This document shows positions 45,044 to 54,357 of a DNA stretch of 64,000 nucleotides, one piece after another. The number at the start of each line of letters is the position of its first letter. Position 1 is the stretch's first letter. Source of the DNA: Agrobacterium leguminum (GTDB taxonomy: Bacteria; Pseudomonadota; Alphaproteobacteria; Rhizobiales; Rhizobiaceae); NCBI RefSeq assembly GCF_015704895.1, contig NZ_JADQWB010000008.1, positions 62,001 through 126,000 on the forward strand, in the 5' to 3' direction. The notes beneath the pieces were generated by a model. That model saw only the letters and a list, made by a program, of their open reading frames with translations, searched no databases and was not told the origin of the DNA. The translations under genes were made by a program, and so were the position numbers.

Positions 45044-46423
45044 ATGGCGAGCCTCGATTTTCTCAGCACGGTCAGAAACAGCGGCGCGGCCAAGGCCTGG
45101 CGCATGTCGGGCAGATGGCTGCGCCACTGGCTGCCAACCGGCCTCTACACCCGTTCGCTGCTCATCATCATCCTGCCGATGATCCTGCTTCAGGCCGTGG
45201 TCGCGGCGGTCTTCATGGAACGCCACTGGCAGCTCGTGACGGAACGCCTCTCCGCCGCCGTAACGCGCGATATCGCCGCGATCATCGAGCTGCTGCAGAC
45301 GGACCCGGAGGAAGACGACTATCAGCGCGTCATCCGCATCGCCCGCGACAAGCTGGATCTCAGCGTCTATATCGAACCGAAGACAGACCTGCCAGCCCCG
45401 AGACCGGAGCCGCTGTTTTCGATCCTCGACAGGATTCTCGCGGATCAGCTGACACAACAGATCGGCAGGCCGTTCTGGATCGATACCTATGGCAACGGCT
45501 CACTGGTGGAAATCCGCATCCAACTCGAAGACAAGACCCTGCGGGTCTTCACCCGCCGCAGTTCGGCCTATGCTTCCAACACCCATATCTTCCTTGTCTG
45601 GATGGTCGGGGCATCGCTGGTGCTGATCGCCATCTCCATCCTCTTCCTGCGCGGGCAGATCAAACCCATCGAAGCGCTCGCCAAGGCGGCGGAAAACTTC
45701 GGCAAGGGCCAGAAGATCAGCGGCTATTCCCCGCGCGGTGCGGACGAGGTGCGGCGCGCCGGCCTCGCCTTCATCCTGATGCGCGAGCGTATCGAGCGGC
45801 AGATGGAACAGCGTACCGCCATGCTGAACGGCGTCAGCCACGACCTGCGCACGATCCTCACCCGTTTCAAGCTGCAACTGGCGCTCGCGGGCGACAATCC
45901 CGACCTCGAGGGGCTCGACAAGGATGTCGAGGACATGCAGTCGATGCTGGAGGCCTATCTGACCTTTGCCCGTACCGATGTCGAAGAGGATGTCGGCACG
46001 CTGGAGCTTCCAGCGCTTCTCGAAAAAATCGGCCATGATTTCGAGTTGCACGGCAAGAAATTCAGCTACGAGCTTTATAATATCGAGCGGATCATCGCGC
46101 GGCCGAATGCGCTGTCCCGGCTCGTCGCCAATCTGGCCGAAAATGCACGGCGCTACGCCGGCAATCTCCACATCGATATCCGCAAGGCGCCGCGTTCCAT
46201 CATCATGACATTTGACGATGACGGGCCGGGCATTCCGGAGAACTCACGCGAGGATGTGTTCAAGCCGTTCTTCCGGCTGGACGAGGCGCGCAACCTCAAT
46301 GCTTCGGGCACCGGCCTTGGCCTTTCCATCGTCCGCGATATCGCCCGCAGCCACGGCGGCGATGTGACGCTCGATGAAAGCCCGATGGGTGGATTGCGGG
46401 TAATCGTCAAAATTCCGGCTTAG
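45044..46423 (+). CDS. EnvZ-like sensor histidine kinase
   Basis: A 459-residue membrane kinase. Membrane segments near 36-58 and 182-203 flank a periplasmic sensor; HAMP, dimerisation and ATPase domains follow. The H-box is VSHDLRTILTRFKLQL, where the normal proline after the phospho-His region (DLRTPLTR) is isoleucine. The N box is LVANLAENARRYAG, and the G boxes are DDDGPGIPE and GTGLGLSIVRDI. Start is ATG 45044. The stop codon coincides with the start of a repeat element. Confidence 0.93.
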   Translation: MASLDFLSTVRNSGAAKAWRMSGRWLRHWLPTGLYTRSLLIIILPMILLQAVVAAVFMERHWQLVTERLSAAVTRDIAAIIELLQTDPEEDDYQRVIRIARDKLDLSVYIEPKTDLPAPRPEPLFSILDRILADQLTQQIGRPFWIDTYGNGSLVEIRIQLEDKTLRVFTRRSSAYASNTHIFLVWMVGASLVLIAISILFLRGQIKPIEALAKAAENFGKGQKISGYSPRGADEVRRAGLAFILMRERIERQMEQRTAMLNGVSHDLRTILTRFKLQLALAGDNPDLEGLDKDVEDMQSMLEAYLTFARTDVEEDVGTLELPALLEKIGHDFELHGKKFSYELYNIERIIARPNALSRLVANLAENARRYAGNLHIDIRKAPRSIIMTFDDDGPGIPENSREDVFKPFFRLDEARNLNASGTGLGLSIVRDIARSHGGDVTLDESPMGGLRVIVKIPA

Positions 46424-46529
46424 AGTTTTTTCGCTTTTCTTCGAATCGCGAAAACACTCTAACTCCTTGTTTCGGCGCATTTCCGGACGGAAAACCGGGC
46501 TCCACTTTTCCTGGAAATGCTCTAGAGCA
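46421..46529. repeat. interspersed palindromic repeat, copy B
   Basis: About 109 bases with internal palindromes (TAGAGT...ACTCTA; TTTCCGGACGGAAA). On the minus strand its end shares 20 identical bases with the element at 42028-42061. Its first three bases are the stop codon of the sensor kinase gene. It could also act as a transcript-end hairpin. Confidence 0.6.
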
Positions 46530-46595
46530 CCGGAGCCAAAAGTGTGACACGGACTTGCCGTTTCCGTCACTCCGGCACTGAGCCGTCGTATTCCA

Positions 46596-46937
46596 TCAGC
46601 ACATTTTCTCGCCGTTCGGCACCGGCCGCTCGACGCCGGCAAGCACGATATCGCCATTGGCATCGGCAAAACCGAGCGTCAGGACCTCGGACCGGAAAGG
46701 GCCGATCTGGCGCGGCGGAAAATTCACCACGCCCAGAACCTGCCGGCCGACAAGGCTTTCCAGCGTATAATGCACCGTGATCTGCGCCGAGGATTTCTTG
46801 ACGCCGATCTCCGGCCCGAAATCGATTTTCACCTTGAAGGCAGGCTTGCGCGCCTCGGGAAAAGGCTCGGCTTCGATGATGGTGCCGACGCGGATATCGA
46901 CCTTCTCGAAATCGGCATAGGAAATTTCACCGCTCAT
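46596..46937 (-). CDS. CsaA-like tRNA-binding domain protein
   Basis: A 113-residue stand-alone OB-fold domain like CsaA and the anticodon-region tail of MetRS ([57 protein letters not shown]). It binds tRNA and in Bacillus CsaA shows chaperone activity. Start is ATG 46937; the longer open frame above it is the shadow of proC. It is 11 bases after proC in the same direction, so it is likely co-transcribed. Confidence 0.92.
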   Translation of the reverse strand: MSGEISYADFEKVDIRVGTIIEAEPFPEARKPAFKVKIDFGPEIGVKKSSAQITVHYTLESLVGRQVLGVVNFPPRQIGPFRSEVLTLGFADANGDIVLAGVERPVPNGEKMC

Positions 46938-46948
46938 GGCCCGCCCTT

Positions 46949-47767
46949 TCAGCCCGCCAGCTCTTCGGCGCGCGTTTTCGCGGCAGCGACCGCCCTGTCG
47001 AACAGGGGCTGCATGCCATCTTCGGCCATCAGCACGGAGAGCGCCGCAGCCGTGGTGCCGCCCGGCGAGGTAACATTCTGGCGCAGGCGCGCCGCCTCGT
47101 CGGAGGACTGATGCAGCAGCTCGCCGGCGCCGGCCACAGTCTCGCGCGCCAGACGCATGGCCACATCCGCCGGCAGACCGGCCTTGCGGCCGGCTTCGGC
47201 CATGCATTCCACCAGATAGAAGACATAGGCCGGGCCGCTTCCCGAAACCGCGGTCACCGCGTCGATATCGCTTTCGGCATCCACCCATTCGACCGGGCCG
47301 CTGACTTTCAGCAGCCCGTCCACCACCGTTTTAAGCTCCGGCGTCACCAGCTCGTTGGCATAGGCCCCCGTGACACCTCGCCCAACCATGGCCGGTGTGT
47401 TGGGCATGGCCCGCACGGCGGCAACCTTGCCGAAATGCGAAACGAACGTGCCGATGGTGGTGCCCGCCGCAATCGAAACGACGACCGTATGCGGGCCCAG
47501 CAGGGGTTTCAGTGAGGGCAGCACGGCTTCCATCATCTGCGGCTTCACCGCCACGAAAAGAATACCGGCCTTGACGCCCTCGGGCACGCTTTCGCTATGA
47601 GCGGCTCCGGCTTCCGCAATCGTCGTCCGCATGGCGTCGGAAGGGCGCGGATCGATGACGATGACCTGCGATCCCGCCACACCCTTTTTCAGCCAGCCTG
47701 AAAGCAGAGCGCCGCCCATATTGCCGGCGCCCACCAGGACGAGCGGCCCGGAAGCCTTATATACCAT
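46949..47767 (-). CDS. proC: Pyrroline-5-carboxylate reductase
   Basis: Last step of proline synthesis, with NAD(P)H. The 272-residue protein has the Rossmann motif [27 protein letters not shown], and the substrate/dimer signature near the end ([34 protein letters not shown]). ATG 47767 has GGAGAAG eight bases upstream and sits two bases after the YbjN stop. The operon order is ybjN-like, proC, csaA-like. Confidence 0.95.
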   Translation of the reverse strand: MVYKASGPLVLVGAGNMGGALLSGWLKKGVAGSQVIVIDPRPSDAMRTTIAEAGAAHSESVPEGVKAGILFVAVKPQMMEAVLPSLKPLLGPHTVVVSIAAGTTIGTFVSHFGKVAAVRAMPNTPAMVGRGVTGAYANELVTPELKTVVDGLLKVSGPVEWVDAESDIDAVTAVSGSGPAYVFYLVECMAEAGRKAGLPADVAMRLARETVAGAGELLHQSSDEAARLRQNVTSPGGTTAAALSVLMAEDGMQPLFDRAVAAAKTRAEELAG

Positions 47768-47768
47768 C

Positions 47769-48269
47769 TTACGCTTCTCCGACGGTCTCGAACATGACCG
47801 CTTCGATTGCACTTTTCGCATCCAGCCCCGACCAGACGACGAACTGGAATGCCTGATAATATTGTTCGCAGGCCTCCAGAGCGCTGGAAAGCAGCACTTC
47901 CACCTGCTGGTTGTTCGGTTCGGCACCGCCCGCCAGAAGCAGGGACTGGCGGAAAATCACCACATCCTCCTGCCGCCACAGATCGAAATGCCCCATCAGC
48001 ACCTGACCGTTGACCTGAGAGAGCAAACGAATGACTTCGTTGACGCGCTGGTCCGGCACCTTGATGTCGAAGGCGCAGGCAAGATGCAGCGCCTCGAACT
48101 CTTCCATCCATGAAAAGGAGACGTGATAGTCGGCCCAGTGACCGGCGACAGTCATGGCGATCTCATCTTCGCCTGAACGTTCGAACGACCAGTCGTTCGA
48201 GGCGGCGACGATCTCGATCATGTCCACGGGATTGGACTGACGCTCAATTTCAAATTCTATCAGACTCAT
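47769..48269 (-). CDS. YbjN domain protein
   Basis: A 166-residue protein of the YbjN family (PF10722), structurally like type III secretion chaperones but of unknown role. Recognisable parts are PVDMIEIVAASNDWSFERSGEDEIAM, YHVSFSWMEEFEALHLACAF and the conserved VNEVIRLLSQVNGQVLMGHFDLW. Start is ATG 48269 with GAAGGTG ahead; the frame extends further up without similarity. It heads the proC operon. Confidence 0.9.
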   Translation of the reverse strand: MSLIEFEIERQSNPVDMIEIVAASNDWSFERSGEDEIAMTVAGHWADYHVSFSWMEEFEALHLACAFDIKVPDQRVNEVIRLLSQVNGQVLMGHFDLWRQEDVVIFRQSLLLAGGAEPNNQQVEVLLSSALEACEQYYQAFQFVVWSGLDAKSAIEAVMFETVGEA

Positions 48270-48647
48270 GCGGCACCTTCTCAGCCGGTAGGAATGTCCT
48301 GTTTTGAACGCCGGGCACAAAACGCACATACAAACCGGGATAAACATTTGAGACGATTGCCCGACACCACCAGAATTACGCATTCACCCTGTCTGGAGCT
48401 TACCAGGTCTTTTCGAATCATCATTTAAAATCAGTGTATAATGGCCGAGTCCTGCTGCCACCCCTTCCCCGCCATTTTTGCTTTTTGAACAGTGGATATC
48501 TCCTCCCCCATCACCTCAGGCGAGATACATAAGCGACTCTGCCGATTGCGTTTTTTGGAAGTGTCCACAGGCCCCAAAAAATTCGCGCCGGAGGGACGTT
48601 TTTAACAACCGGGAGTCATTTCGGGCGGAATGGGCCGAAAACAAAAA
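48270..48647. other. intergenic region with an orphan strong -10
   Basis: About 380 bases without a supportable gene. On the plus strand an extended -10 TGTATAAT lies at 48434-48441. A -35 (TTCGAA) would be 19 bases away, so the spacing is long. Nothing downstream on the plus strand is a clear gene before the convergent ubiK. A short transcript ending in the T-rich stretch at 48475-48486 is possible but unproven. Confidence 0.35.
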
Positions 48648-48676
48648 GTCCCGGAATCGCAAGCGATCCGGGACCC
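48644..48676 (-). terminator. ubiK terminator
   Basis: On the minus strand GTCCCGGATCGC pairs with GCGATTCCGGGAC (one bulge) and is followed by TTTTTG. Confidence 0.85.
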
Positions 48677-48697
48677 ATCGGAAAAAGCGTTGAAAAA

Positions 48698-48961
48698 TCA
48701 GTCTTTGGCGGCGGAAAGCTTCGCTTCCAGAGCCTCGATGCGGGCGCGCAGCGCGTCGTTTTCATCACGCGCCTGGATGGCCATTTCGCGAACGGCATCG
48801 AATTCCTCGCGCCGGACGACGTCCAGACTGTTCAGCCAACGATCCGCCTGCGCATGAAAGGCGGCTTCGGCTTCCTTGCGTACACCCTGCGCCGCGCCGG
48901 CCGCATCGGTCATCAGCTTGGCGAATTCATCCAGAAAACGGTTGGTGCCTGTCGTGCTCAT
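48698..48961 (-). CDS. ubiK: Ubiquinone biosynthesis accessory factor UbiK
   Basis: An 87-residue, mostly helical protein (RFLDEFAKLMTDAAGAAQGVRKEAEAAFHAQADRWLNSL) ending in a coiled coil (MAIQARDENDALRARIEALEAKLSA). It matches UbiK/YqiC (BMFP family), which helps assemble the soluble ubiquinone-synthesis complex. ATG 48961 has AAGGA nine bases upstream; two in-frame ATGs further up do not. It is divergent from lgt. Confidence 0.9.
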   Translation of the reverse strand: MSTTGTNRFLDEFAKLMTDAAGAAQGVRKEAEAAFHAQADRWLNSLDVVRREEFDAVREMAIQARDENDALRARIEALEAKLSAAKD

Positions 48962-49269
48962 GGCGCTCATCCTTCGTCGGTTCAGGGGCATCGTCTTGCC
49001 CGCTGTTGCTAGCCTTCAGGTAGGCACTCCATCGCCGCCTTGCAAGCGAAATCGAAAAATCGCAAGAGCTTGCATGGCCTACGGTATCTTGAACCGGAGC
49101 TTGAAGAATCACCTTGACCGCCGCCATCGCAATCGCCATTTTCCTTGGCGTCAGGGAGACCGGTGAGCATCATCGCCCGGCCCCTTCAGGCAATGGCTCG
49201 TTCCGTTGTCCACCCCGCAACGATGACGGAATATACGGATTGTTAGCCGCTCCCACCCAAATCGCCATC

Positions 49270-50082
49270 ATGCCCTTCCCCAATATCGATCCGGTGGCGC
49301 TGTCCCTCGGCCCGCTCTCGATCCACTGGTACGGCATCGCCTATGTCGCGGGCATCATGCTCGGCTGGTTTTACGCCCGCCGCCTCGCCCGCACGGATCG
49401 CCTGTGGCCGAACGAGACGTCGCCGATCTCGGCACAGCATCTTGACGATTTCATCCTCTGGGCAGCCGGCGGCATCGTGCTCGGCGGGCGCATCGGCTAC
49501 ATCCTGTTTTACGATCTCGCCGCCGTCGCCGCCAATCCCATCAGGGCGATCGAGATATGGAATGGCGGCATGTCGTTCCATGGCGGCCTGATCGGCACCA
49601 CCGTCGCCATGATCCTCTTCGCCCGCAAGAACGGCATTCCTGTCTGGAGCATGTTCGACGTCGTCGCGGCCGTGGCACCCATCGGCCTGCTGTTCGGACG
49701 CATCGCCAATTTCATCAATGGCGAATTGTGGGGGCGCATCGCCGACGTGCCATGGGCGGTCGTCTTCCCGACCGGCGGCCCCTTCGCGCGACACCCGAGC
49801 CAGCTTTATGAAGCCGGCCTCGAAGGCCTCGTGCTCGTCATCATTCTGGCAATCGCCATCTATGCCTTCAGGGCGCTGAAGACGCCCGGCGTCGTCACCG
49901 GCATCTTCGTCTGCGGTTACGCGCTGTCACGCATCTTCGTGGAATTCTTCCGCGAGCCGGACGCGCAGATCGGTTATCTCGCCGGCAACTGGCTGACCAT
50001 GGGCATGGTGCTCTCCACGCCGATGTTCGCTCTCGGCCTCTGGGCGGTTCTGCGGGCGCGCAGCGCGGCAAAAAGCGCCTGA
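49270..50082 (+). CDS. lgt: Prolipoprotein diacylglyceryl transferase
   Basis: Transfers diacylglycerol from phosphatidylglycerol to the lipobox cysteine of prolipoproteins in the inner membrane. The 270-residue protein has seven hydrophobic segments, the [11 protein letters not shown] and [11 protein letters not shown] motifs (essential His) and the Lgt signature [14 protein letters not shown]. Start is ATG 49270; a TTG at 49240 with ACGGA upstream could add ten residues. A lipoprotein gene lies four genes downstream. Confidence 0.96.
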   Translation: MPFPNIDPVALSLGPLSIHWYGIAYVAGIMLGWFYARRLARTDRLWPNETSPISAQHLDDFILWAAGGIVLGGRIGYILFYDLAAVAANPIRAIEIWNGGMSFHGGLIGTTVAMILFARKNGIPVWSMFDVVAAVAPIGLLFGRIANFINGELWGRIADVPWAVVFPTGGPFARHPSQLYEAGLEGLVLVIILAIAIYAFRALKTPGVVTGIFVCGYALSRIFVEFFREPDAQIGYLAGNWLTMGMVLSTPMFALGLWAVLRARSAAKSA

Positions 50083-50097
50083 ACGGTATGACCCGCC

Positions 50098-51198
50098 ATG
50101 ACGACACCGCTCGCGCAACGCATCAAATCACTTATCCGGCTCAACGGCCCGCTTAGCGTTACCGACTTCTTCTCGCTTTGCCTCGCCGATCCGGAGCACG
50201 GTTATTACAGGAGCCGCGAGCCCTTCGGCCGTTCGGGCGATTTCATCACCGCGCCTGAAGTCAGCCAGCTTTTCGGCGAAATGCTCGGCGTTTTCGTGGT
50301 CCACGCCTGGCAGAGGCACGGCGCTCCCATGGAAACGCAACTGGTGGAAATCGGCCCCGGCCGCGGCACCATGATGTCGGACATGCTGCGCGTCATCCGC
50401 CGCATCGCACCGCCGCTTTACGAGACGATGCAGGTGCATCTGGTGGAAACCAGCCCCCGCCTTTCCGCCATCCAGAAGGAAACGCTGGCCGCACATGCGG
50501 ACAGGCTGACCTGGCATGACAGTTTCGACGATGTGCCGGAAGGTTTCCTGCTCCTCGTCGCCAACGAGCTTTTCGACGCCATTCCGATCCGGCAATTCAT
50601 AAAGACGCCGCAGGGTTTCCGCGAAAGGGTCGTCAGCCTCGACGCCAATGACGAACTTGTGTTCTCGACCGGGCTTGCCGGCATAGACCCGGCTTTGCTG
50701 CCGCCGCAGCCGGAACGGCAGCCGATTGGCGCCATATTCGAAATTTCGCCTGCCCGCGAAGCCGTGATGACCGCGATCTGCCAGCGCCTCTCCGTCCATG
50801 GCGGCACGGCGCTCGCCATCGATTACGGCCATCTGGTCGCCGGGTATGGCGATACGTTGCAGGCCATGCGCAACCATGCCTTCGACCCGGCGCTTGCGCA
50901 TCCCGGCGAAGCCGATCTCACCAGCCATGTCGATTTCGAGAGCCTCGTGAAAACAGCCGAAGCAACCGGCGTACACGTCAACGGCACTCTGAGACAGGGC
51001 GACTTTCTCTATGGCCTCGGTCTCAAGGAACGCGCGGCCGCACTTGCCGCCAAAGCTACGCCGGACCAGACGCTGGAAATCGCCGAAGCGGTCAACCGCC
51101 TCGCCGGCGAAGGCGCCGGCAAGATGGGGGAACTTTTCAAGGTCATCGCCGTTTCAAGTCCCGCGCTTCATCTCCTGCCGTTTCGCGCGGTGGATTGA
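50098..51198 (+). CDS. MidA/NDUFAF7-family SAM-dependent methyltransferase
   Basis: A 366-residue methyltransferase of the DUF185 family. Motif I is LVEIGPGRGTMMSDMLRV; the family start (GPLSVTDFFSLCLADPEHGYYRSREPFGRSGDFITAPEVSQLFGEM) is diagnostic. The mitochondrial homologue methylates an arginine in complex I subunit NDUFS2; the bacterial target may be NuoD but is untested here. It is 15 bases after lgt, so likely co-transcribed. Confidence 0.92.
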   Translation: MTTPLAQRIKSLIRLNGPLSVTDFFSLCLADPEHGYYRSREPFGRSGDFITAPEVSQLFGEMLGVFVVHAWQRHGAPMETQLVEIGPGRGTMMSDMLRVIRRIAPPLYETMQVHLVETSPRLSAIQKETLAAHADRLTWHDSFDDVPEGFLLLVANELFDAIPIRQFIKTPQGFRERVVSLDANDELVFSTGLAGIDPALLPPQPERQPIGAIFEISPAREAVMTAICQRLSVHGGTALAIDYGHLVAGYGDTLQAMRNHAFDPALAHPGEADLTSHVDFESLVKTAEATGVHVNGTLRQGDFLYGLGLKERAAALAAKATPDQTLEIAEAVNRLAGEGAGKMGELFKVIAVSSPALHLLPFRAVD

Positions 51199-51349
51199 CA
51201 GCGCAATCACCTCTGGGCCAACATCGCCGCGACACACGAAGCAGGCACACTGCATCACACACGCCGCGCAACGCCGCGGCAACCGGAAACATCTCGCTTA
51301 ACCGTACCTCACTGGCCAACAGCGATATTCTCCAAGGAACTCCCGCACC

Positions 51350-52144
51350 ATGCAGAACGCAACGCTGCCGCTCCCCATCCAGAGTCCCCTGCTCGCCGAC
51401 TATAGCAAAAACCGTATCCGTCACGGTTTTTTCACCCGGCAGGGCGGGGTGTCGGAAGGGCTTTATCAGGGCCTCAATGTCGGCCTCGGCTCGCATGACG
51501 AACCGGAACGGGTGCAGGAAAACCGTCGGCGCGTGACGCAATGGTTCGGCCTGTCGGCGGAGCGCCTCGCCACCGTACACCAGATCCATTCCCCCGATGT
51601 GCTCGTGGTCGATGAAACCTATGACGGCAGCCGCCCGCAGGCCGACGCCATGGTAACCGCGACACCGGGTTTCGTGCTTGGCGTGTTGAGCGCCGATTGC
51701 GGCCCGATCCTGTTTGCCGATGCGGAAGCCGGCGTCGTGGGTGCGGCCCATGCCGGCTGGAAAGGGGCGCTGTTCGGCGTGCTCGAAAACACCATCGAGA
51801 CCATGACGACACTCGGCGCCAGCCGGGAACGCATCGCCGCCTCGCTCGGCCCTTCGATCAGCCAGAACAATTATGAGGTCGGTCCGGAATATGTGGCACG
51901 TTTCACCGATATCGATCCGGCCTATGCGGATTATTTCGCCGGGACGGAGAAGGAAGGTCACGCATTGTTCGACCTCAAGCAATTCACCATCGACCGGCTG
52001 ACGAAAGCCGGTGTGAAGGCGGAAAATCTCGGCCTCTGCACCTATCCCGACGAACATCGCTTTTATTCCTACCGCCGCACCACCCACCGCGCCGAACCCG
52101 ATTATGGCCGGCAGATTTCCGCAATCGCAATTCTGGAGGACTGA
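51350..52144 (+). CDS. pgeF: Peptidoglycan editing factor PgeF (YfiH/laccase-domain)
   Basis: A 264-residue protein of the YfiH family, which hydrolyses mis-made UDP-MurNAc-L-Ser intermediates and keeps peptidoglycan composition correct. Zinc-site residues are seen in VHQIHSPDV, LSADCGPILFAD and AAHAGWKGALFGVLE, with the end CTYPDEHRFYSYRRTTHRAEPDYGRQISAI. It is 151 bases after midA and ends one base before the peptidase gene. The older laccase label is misleading. Confidence 0.92.
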   Translation: MQNATLPLPIQSPLLADYSKNRIRHGFFTRQGGVSEGLYQGLNVGLGSHDEPERVQENRRRVTQWFGLSAERLATVHQIHSPDVLVVDETYDGSRPQADAMVTATPGFVLGVLSADCGPILFADAEAGVVGAAHAGWKGALFGVLENTIETMTTLGASRERIAASLGPSISQNNYEVGPEYVARFTDIDPAYADYFAGTEKEGHALFDLKQFTIDRLTKAGVKAENLGLCTYPDEHRFYSYRRTTHRAEPDYGRQISAIAILED

Positions 52145-52145
52145 C

Positions 52146-53297
52146 ATGGCCCTGCATTTCGAGCTTTCGGAATTCGATGCCCGCCGCGAGCGGCTGCTCG
52201 CGAAAATGGCCGAGGAGAAGCTGGACGCCCTGCTGCTTTTCGCGCAGGAAAGCATGTATTGGCTGACCGGCTATGACACGTTCGGCTACTGCTTCTTCCA
52301 GACGCTGGTGGTCAAATCGGACGGCTCCATGACGCTTCTGACCCGCTCGGCGGATCTGCGTCAGGCCCGCAATACCTCCATCATCGAGAATATCCTGATC
52401 TGGGTCGACCGGCCCAATGCCGACCCGACGCTCGATCTCAAGAACCTGCTGAGCGATCTCGACCTGCTGGGTGCAAAGATCGGCGTCGAATACGACACCC
52501 ACGGCATGACCGGCCGCGTCGCCCGCCTGCTGGACAATCAGCTCGCCAGCTTTTGCCAGATGAGCGACGCTTCCTATCTGATCAGCACACTGCGGCTCGT
52601 CAAAAGCCCGGCCGAGATCGCCCATGCGCGCAAGGCGGGCCAATTGGCCGATGCGGCGCTGGACGCAGCGTTGCCGCTCATCAGGCCCGGCGCGGACGAG
52701 GCCGCAATTCTCGCGGCAATGCAGGGAGCGGTTCTGGCCGGCGGCGGCGATTACCCCGCCAATGAATTCATCGTCGGTTCCGGCGCGGATGCGCTGCTGT
52801 GCCGTTACAAGGCCGGCCGCCGCAGGCTCGACGCCAAGGATCAGCTGACGCTGGAATGGGCCGGCGTTAGCGCCCACTACCATGCCGCCATGATGCGCAC
52901 GGTGGTGATCGGCGAACAGGATTTCCGCCAGAAGGAGCTTTACAGCGCCTGCCTGCAAAACCTCACCGCCATCGAGGAAGTGCTGCGGCCGGGCAAGACC
53001 TTCGGCGATGTTTTCGACGTCCATGCCCGCGTGATGGATGAACGCGGATTGACCCGCCACCGGCTGAACTCCTGCGGTTATTCGCTGGGCGCGCGCTTCT
53101 CGCCGTCCTGGATGGAGCATCAGATGTTCCACGCCGGCAATCCGCAGGAGATCACCGCCGACATGACGCTCTTCGTGCATATGATCGTGATGGATTCCGA
53201 TTCCGGCACGGCCATGACGCTCGGCCAGACCTATCTGACCACGGAGGCCGCACCGGAGCCGCTCTCGTGCCACAACCTCGATCTTCTCACAGCTTAA
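52146..53297 (+). CDS. M24 family Xaa-Pro peptidase
   Basis: A 383-residue peptidase of the creatinase/aminopeptidase P fold: N-terminal domain (KLDALLLFAQESMYWLTGYDTFGYCFFQ) and C-terminal pita-bread domain. Metal positions are partly changed: LEWAGVSAHYHAAMMRTVVIG stands where the usual Asp-X10-Asp lies, with His in MDERGLTRHRLNSCGYSLG. Dimetal binding is therefore uncertain, and a creatinase-like or metal-free activity is possible. GGAGG lies before ATG 52146, inside the end of pgeF. Confidence 0.88.
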   Translation: MALHFELSEFDARRERLLAKMAEEKLDALLLFAQESMYWLTGYDTFGYCFFQTLVVKSDGSMTLLTRSADLRQARNTSIIENILIWVDRPNADPTLDLKNLLSDLDLLGAKIGVEYDTHGMTGRVARLLDNQLASFCQMSDASYLISTLRLVKSPAEIAHARKAGQLADAALDAALPLIRPGADEAAILAAMQGAVLAGGGDYPANEFIVGSGADALLCRYKAGRRRLDAKDQLTLEWAGVSAHYHAAMMRTVVIGEQDFRQKELYSACLQNLTAIEEVLRPGKTFGDVFDVHARVMDERGLTRHRLNSCGYSLGARFSPSWMEHQMFHAGNPQEITADMTLFVHMIVMDSDSGTAMTLGQTYLTTEAAPEPLSCHNLDLLTA

Positions 53298-53369
53298 ATC
53301 GCCGCCGGGTTTGACAGAGCGGGAAAACCGCCCTTACATTGCGCCACCTTGGGCAAGAAGGAGCGGAAC

Positions 53370-53390
53370 ATGAGAGGGAAAATCGCATGA
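53370..53390 (+). CDS. six-codon upstream ORF coupled to the lipoprotein gene
   Basis: AAGGAG precedes an ATG at 53370 that reads MRGKIA and stops at TGA 53388-53390. The stop overlaps the lipoprotein ATG (53387) as ATGA. Such a mini-frame can feed ribosomes to the next start. It is short enough to be accidental. Confidence 0.35.
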   Translation: MRGKIA

Positions 53391-54136
53391 GCCGGACGGG
53401 GTTCACCCCCCTTTTTTCGGCCATCATTGTTCCAGCGATGATGCTGGCCCTGTCAGGCTGCAACACGACGGAAGCGCTGACACCGCAGGTGGATGTCGGC
53501 CACAATGCCTCGCAGTCGACACCCGTGACCCAGGGCGATCTCGACCAGATGGCCGCCGCCGCCGACCGCGCACCGACGGGCGCTCCGGCAACCGCAACAT
53601 CCGTTCCTGCCTATGCACCGCAAAACTCGTTGCAGGCGCAGGCACAGGCGCTGTCCAACGGCAGCCAGTATGGCGAGCCGCTTCGCCAGAACCAGACCGC
53701 AGCCCAGCCACCCGCCGCCGCTCAACCCGCACCCGCACAGCAGACGGCATCGCTTGCGCCCGCCTCTTCCGCAAACTCCATCCGCTTCCTGCCGATCATC
53801 GGAGCCCCGGTTCAGGCGGTGACGCCGCTGTCGCGCCAGCTCGGGGCCGAGGCGCGGGCAAAGGGGTTGACCATCCGGGCCTCCAACGACAATTCGGCCG
53901 AAAACATCCTGAAGGGCTATTTCTCCGCCTTTGCCGATGGCGCCAAGGTCAATGTCGTTTACGTCTGGGACATTCTGGACGCCAATGGCGTGCGGCTTCA
54001 CCGCCTGCAGGGGCAGGAAACGGTGGCGGCAAAAGGCAGCGATCCATGGGCCGCCGTGACCGACAGGGTCATGCAGGATATCGCTGCAAAAACGCTCAAC
54101 GACTATTCGTCATGGAAGCAGTCTCAACAGGGATGA
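53387..54136 (+). CDS. Rhizobial lipoprotein, function unknown
   Basis: A 249-residue lipoprotein. The signal (FTPLFSAIIVPAMMLALSGC) ends in the lipobox LSGC, Cys24 being the lipid site made by Lgt upstream. A low-complexity Gln/Ala/Pro linker (about 50-130) leads to a conserved C-terminal domain (RFLPIIGAPVQAVTPLSRQL, FADGAKVNVVYVWDILDANGVRLHRLQGQE). No function known. Confidence 0.85.
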   Translation: MSRTGFTPLFSAIIVPAMMLALSGCNTTEALTPQVDVGHNASQSTPVTQGDLDQMAAAADRAPTGAPATATSVPAYAPQNSLQAQAQALSNGSQYGEPLRQNQTAAQPPAAAQPAPAQQTASLAPASSANSIRFLPIIGAPVQAVTPLSRQLGAEARAKGLTIRASNDNSAENILKGYFSAFADGAKVNVVYVWDILDANGVRLHRLQGQETVAAKGSDPWAAVTDRVMQDIAAKTLNDYSSWKQSQQG

Positions 54137-54200
54137 GGTGAAAACGGCGGGAGAAGTCACAGAGATTTCACGAAAATCATTGCGAAAGCGCGGAGTCCTC

Positions 54201-54228
54201 TTGCAATCGGAAGCAACAGCGCTATTAA
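54201..54228 (+). promoter_or_regulatory. candidate sigma-70 promoter of prs
   Basis: TTGCAA (54201-54206), 16 bases, TATTAA (54223-54228). The leader to the prs start would be about 123 bases. Confidence 0.5.
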
Positions 54229-54357
54229 GGCGCGCATGGCAACAAGGCGTATCCGGCAAAGGCTTTTCAGCCGGATGTTCCTCCCCTTGAACGACGCTTG
54301 GTTACGGTGGATTGAGCCCCGTGATGCAAGGCGATGGCATGGAAACAGGCGGCCGCA

